DNA from: Clostridia bacterium
GTDB lineage: Bacteria > Bacillota > Clostridia > Oscillospirales > Acutalibacteraceae
NCBI GenBank assembly: GCA_017397845.1
Contig: JAFQHU010000003.1
Location: 62,001-126,000, forward strand
Reading direction: 5' to 3'
Length of the DNA: 64,000 bases
Below the pieces are notes generated by a model. It was given only the letters and a program-made list of their open reading frames with translations. It did no database searches and had not been told where the DNA came from. Position numbers and translations under genes: made by a program. Position 1 is the first letter of the stretch; each line of letters starts with the position of its first letter. Shown here in pieces: positions 63,365 to 64,000 of the stretch.

Positions 63365-64000
63365 ATGGCTTTTTTAGGATTTGATACGAGCAACTATACA
63401 ACCTCCGCTGCACTTTATTTTCCCGAAGAAAACAAAATTATTCACAAAAAAATGCTTTTACCTGTTAAAGCGGGAGAAAAAGGGCTTAGGCAAAGTGATG
63501 CTGTTTTTCACCATGTACAGCAGCTTCATTCCGTATGTGAAATGCTTTTTGCCGACTGCGAATTAAATATTGAATCAATAGGGGCTTCTGCTTTTCCGAG
63601 AATGGCGGAAGGCTCCTATATGCCTTGTTTCCTCGTCGGGTTAAACAGTGCAAAAATTATCAGCAGTCTTAATAGTATAAAATTACATATATCTTCGCAT
63701 CAGATAGGTCATATACTTGCTGCTCTTTACGGCGCTGACAGACTTGAGCTGATCAATGAAAGATTTATCGCATTTCATTTGTCGGGCGGCACAACAGAAG
63801 CACTTTTGGTCGAACCTGATGAAAAAGAAATAATCAAATGCACCGTTATCGGTGAATCTTCTGATCTTAAAGCCGGACAAGCCATAGACCGTGTAGGAGT
63901 TATGCTGGGCATGAATTTTCCCTGCGGTGCAGAGCTTGATAAATTATCTCAAATAAGCCACGAAAATTATAAAATCAGACCGAGTGTAAAAGGTACAGAT
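63365..64000 (+). CDS. TsaD/Kae1-like paralogue (truncated by window end)
   Basis: 212 codons are visible and the frame is still open at base 64000. MAFLGFDTSNYTTSAALYF matches the ASKHA N-terminus of the TsaD/Kae1 (OSGEP) family. The metal-binding HxxxH is present as SHQIGH, and FHLSGGTTEALLV is the phosphate-binding string. It differs from standard TsaD in having QSDAVFHHVQQLH before the HxxxH block and lacks the typical EGPGLxG string (here AFPRMAEGSYMPCFLVG), so it is likely the divergent paralogue found next to nusB in Clostridia rather than the tRNA t6A enzyme. Coupled to nusB. Confidence 0.78.
   Translation, partial: MAFLGFDTSNYTTSAALYFPEENKIIHKKMLLPVKAGEKGLRQSDAVFHHVQQLHSVCEMLFADCELNIESIGASAFPRMAEGSYMPCFLVGLNSAKIISSLNSIKLHISSHQIGHILAALYGADRLELINERFIAFHLSGGTTEALLVEPDEKEIIKCTVIGESSDLKAGQAIDRVGVMLGMNFPCGAELDKLSQISHENYKIRPSVKGTD

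Noticed and set aside
1..64000. CRISPR array, prophage, insertion sequence or rRNA operon
   Set aside because: No regularly spaced repeats, phage structural or integrase genes, transposase frames or rRNA sequences were found when reading the window.

Overview
The window reads as a chromosomal segment of a spore-forming, anaerobic, moderately AT-rich member of the Clostridia, most likely a gut or rumen Oscillospirales/Ruminococcaceae-type bacterium. The pointers are a full spoIIIAA-AH operon, an alpha/beta small acid-soluble spore protein, a CwlD-like cortex amidase, two T-box leaders, a ferredoxin-linked 2-oxoacid oxidoreductase, an FprA flavodiiron protein and a BspA-like leucine-rich-repeat surface protein. 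The genus cannot be fixed from this sequence alone.

Layout. 1-6016: end of a membrane protein gene, the DNA translocase FtsK/SpoIIIE, a YgiQ-type radical SAM protein, and a ComEC-like metallo-beta-lactamase protein paired with DUF3006. 6035-8122: rpsB and tsf behind a consensus promoter and a structured leader. 8128-9375: a secreted protein behind a 13-bp dyad promoter. 9411-13731: argCJBD. 13797-17745: an acetyltransferase, a two-component system and an SGNH-like membrane-anchored protein. 17754-21475: an XRE regulator divergent from a BspA-like protein and a membrane protein, with a perfect operator-like dyad between them. 21518-23129: tRNA-Pro(CGG), a candidate structured ncRNA, a small zinc-ribbon gene and several tRNA-3'-end-like repeats; this is the only clearly accessory patch. 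23130-23798: upp.

23844-36059 is the most interesting part. A leucine-specifier T-box leads an operon holding a LeuA-like protein that has lost its catalytic metal ligands, a TIM-barrel/acyl-CoA-synthetase fusion and an amidohydrolase. An isoleucine-specifier T-box then leads an HTH-cupin-acyl-CoA-synthetase triple fusion, a P-loop ATPase, a four-subunit 2-oxoacid:ferredoxin oxidoreductase and a branched-chain aminotransferase. The parts fit a route in which branched short-chain fatty acids are activated to acyl-CoA, reductively carboxylated to 2-oxo acids and transaminated to Ile/Leu/Val, switched on when the cell lacks the cognate charged tRNA. The enzyme families are read from sequence; the direction and substrates are inference.

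36097-41925: cwlD, radA, a possible GME-fold protein, two ZIP transporters flanking FprA. 41927-45299 (minus): tatD, metG, pgsA. 45403-50318: uvrBA. 50334-54597: a GPH sugar symporter, then (minus) a YfcC-type carrier and a PHP-domain phosphatase. 54789-57952: a spore protein and (minus) a YfhO-type giant membrane protein. 58093-64000: spoIIIAA-AH, nusB and the start of a TsaD-like paralogue cut by the window end. No CRISPR array, rRNA, prophage or intact insertion sequence was seen.
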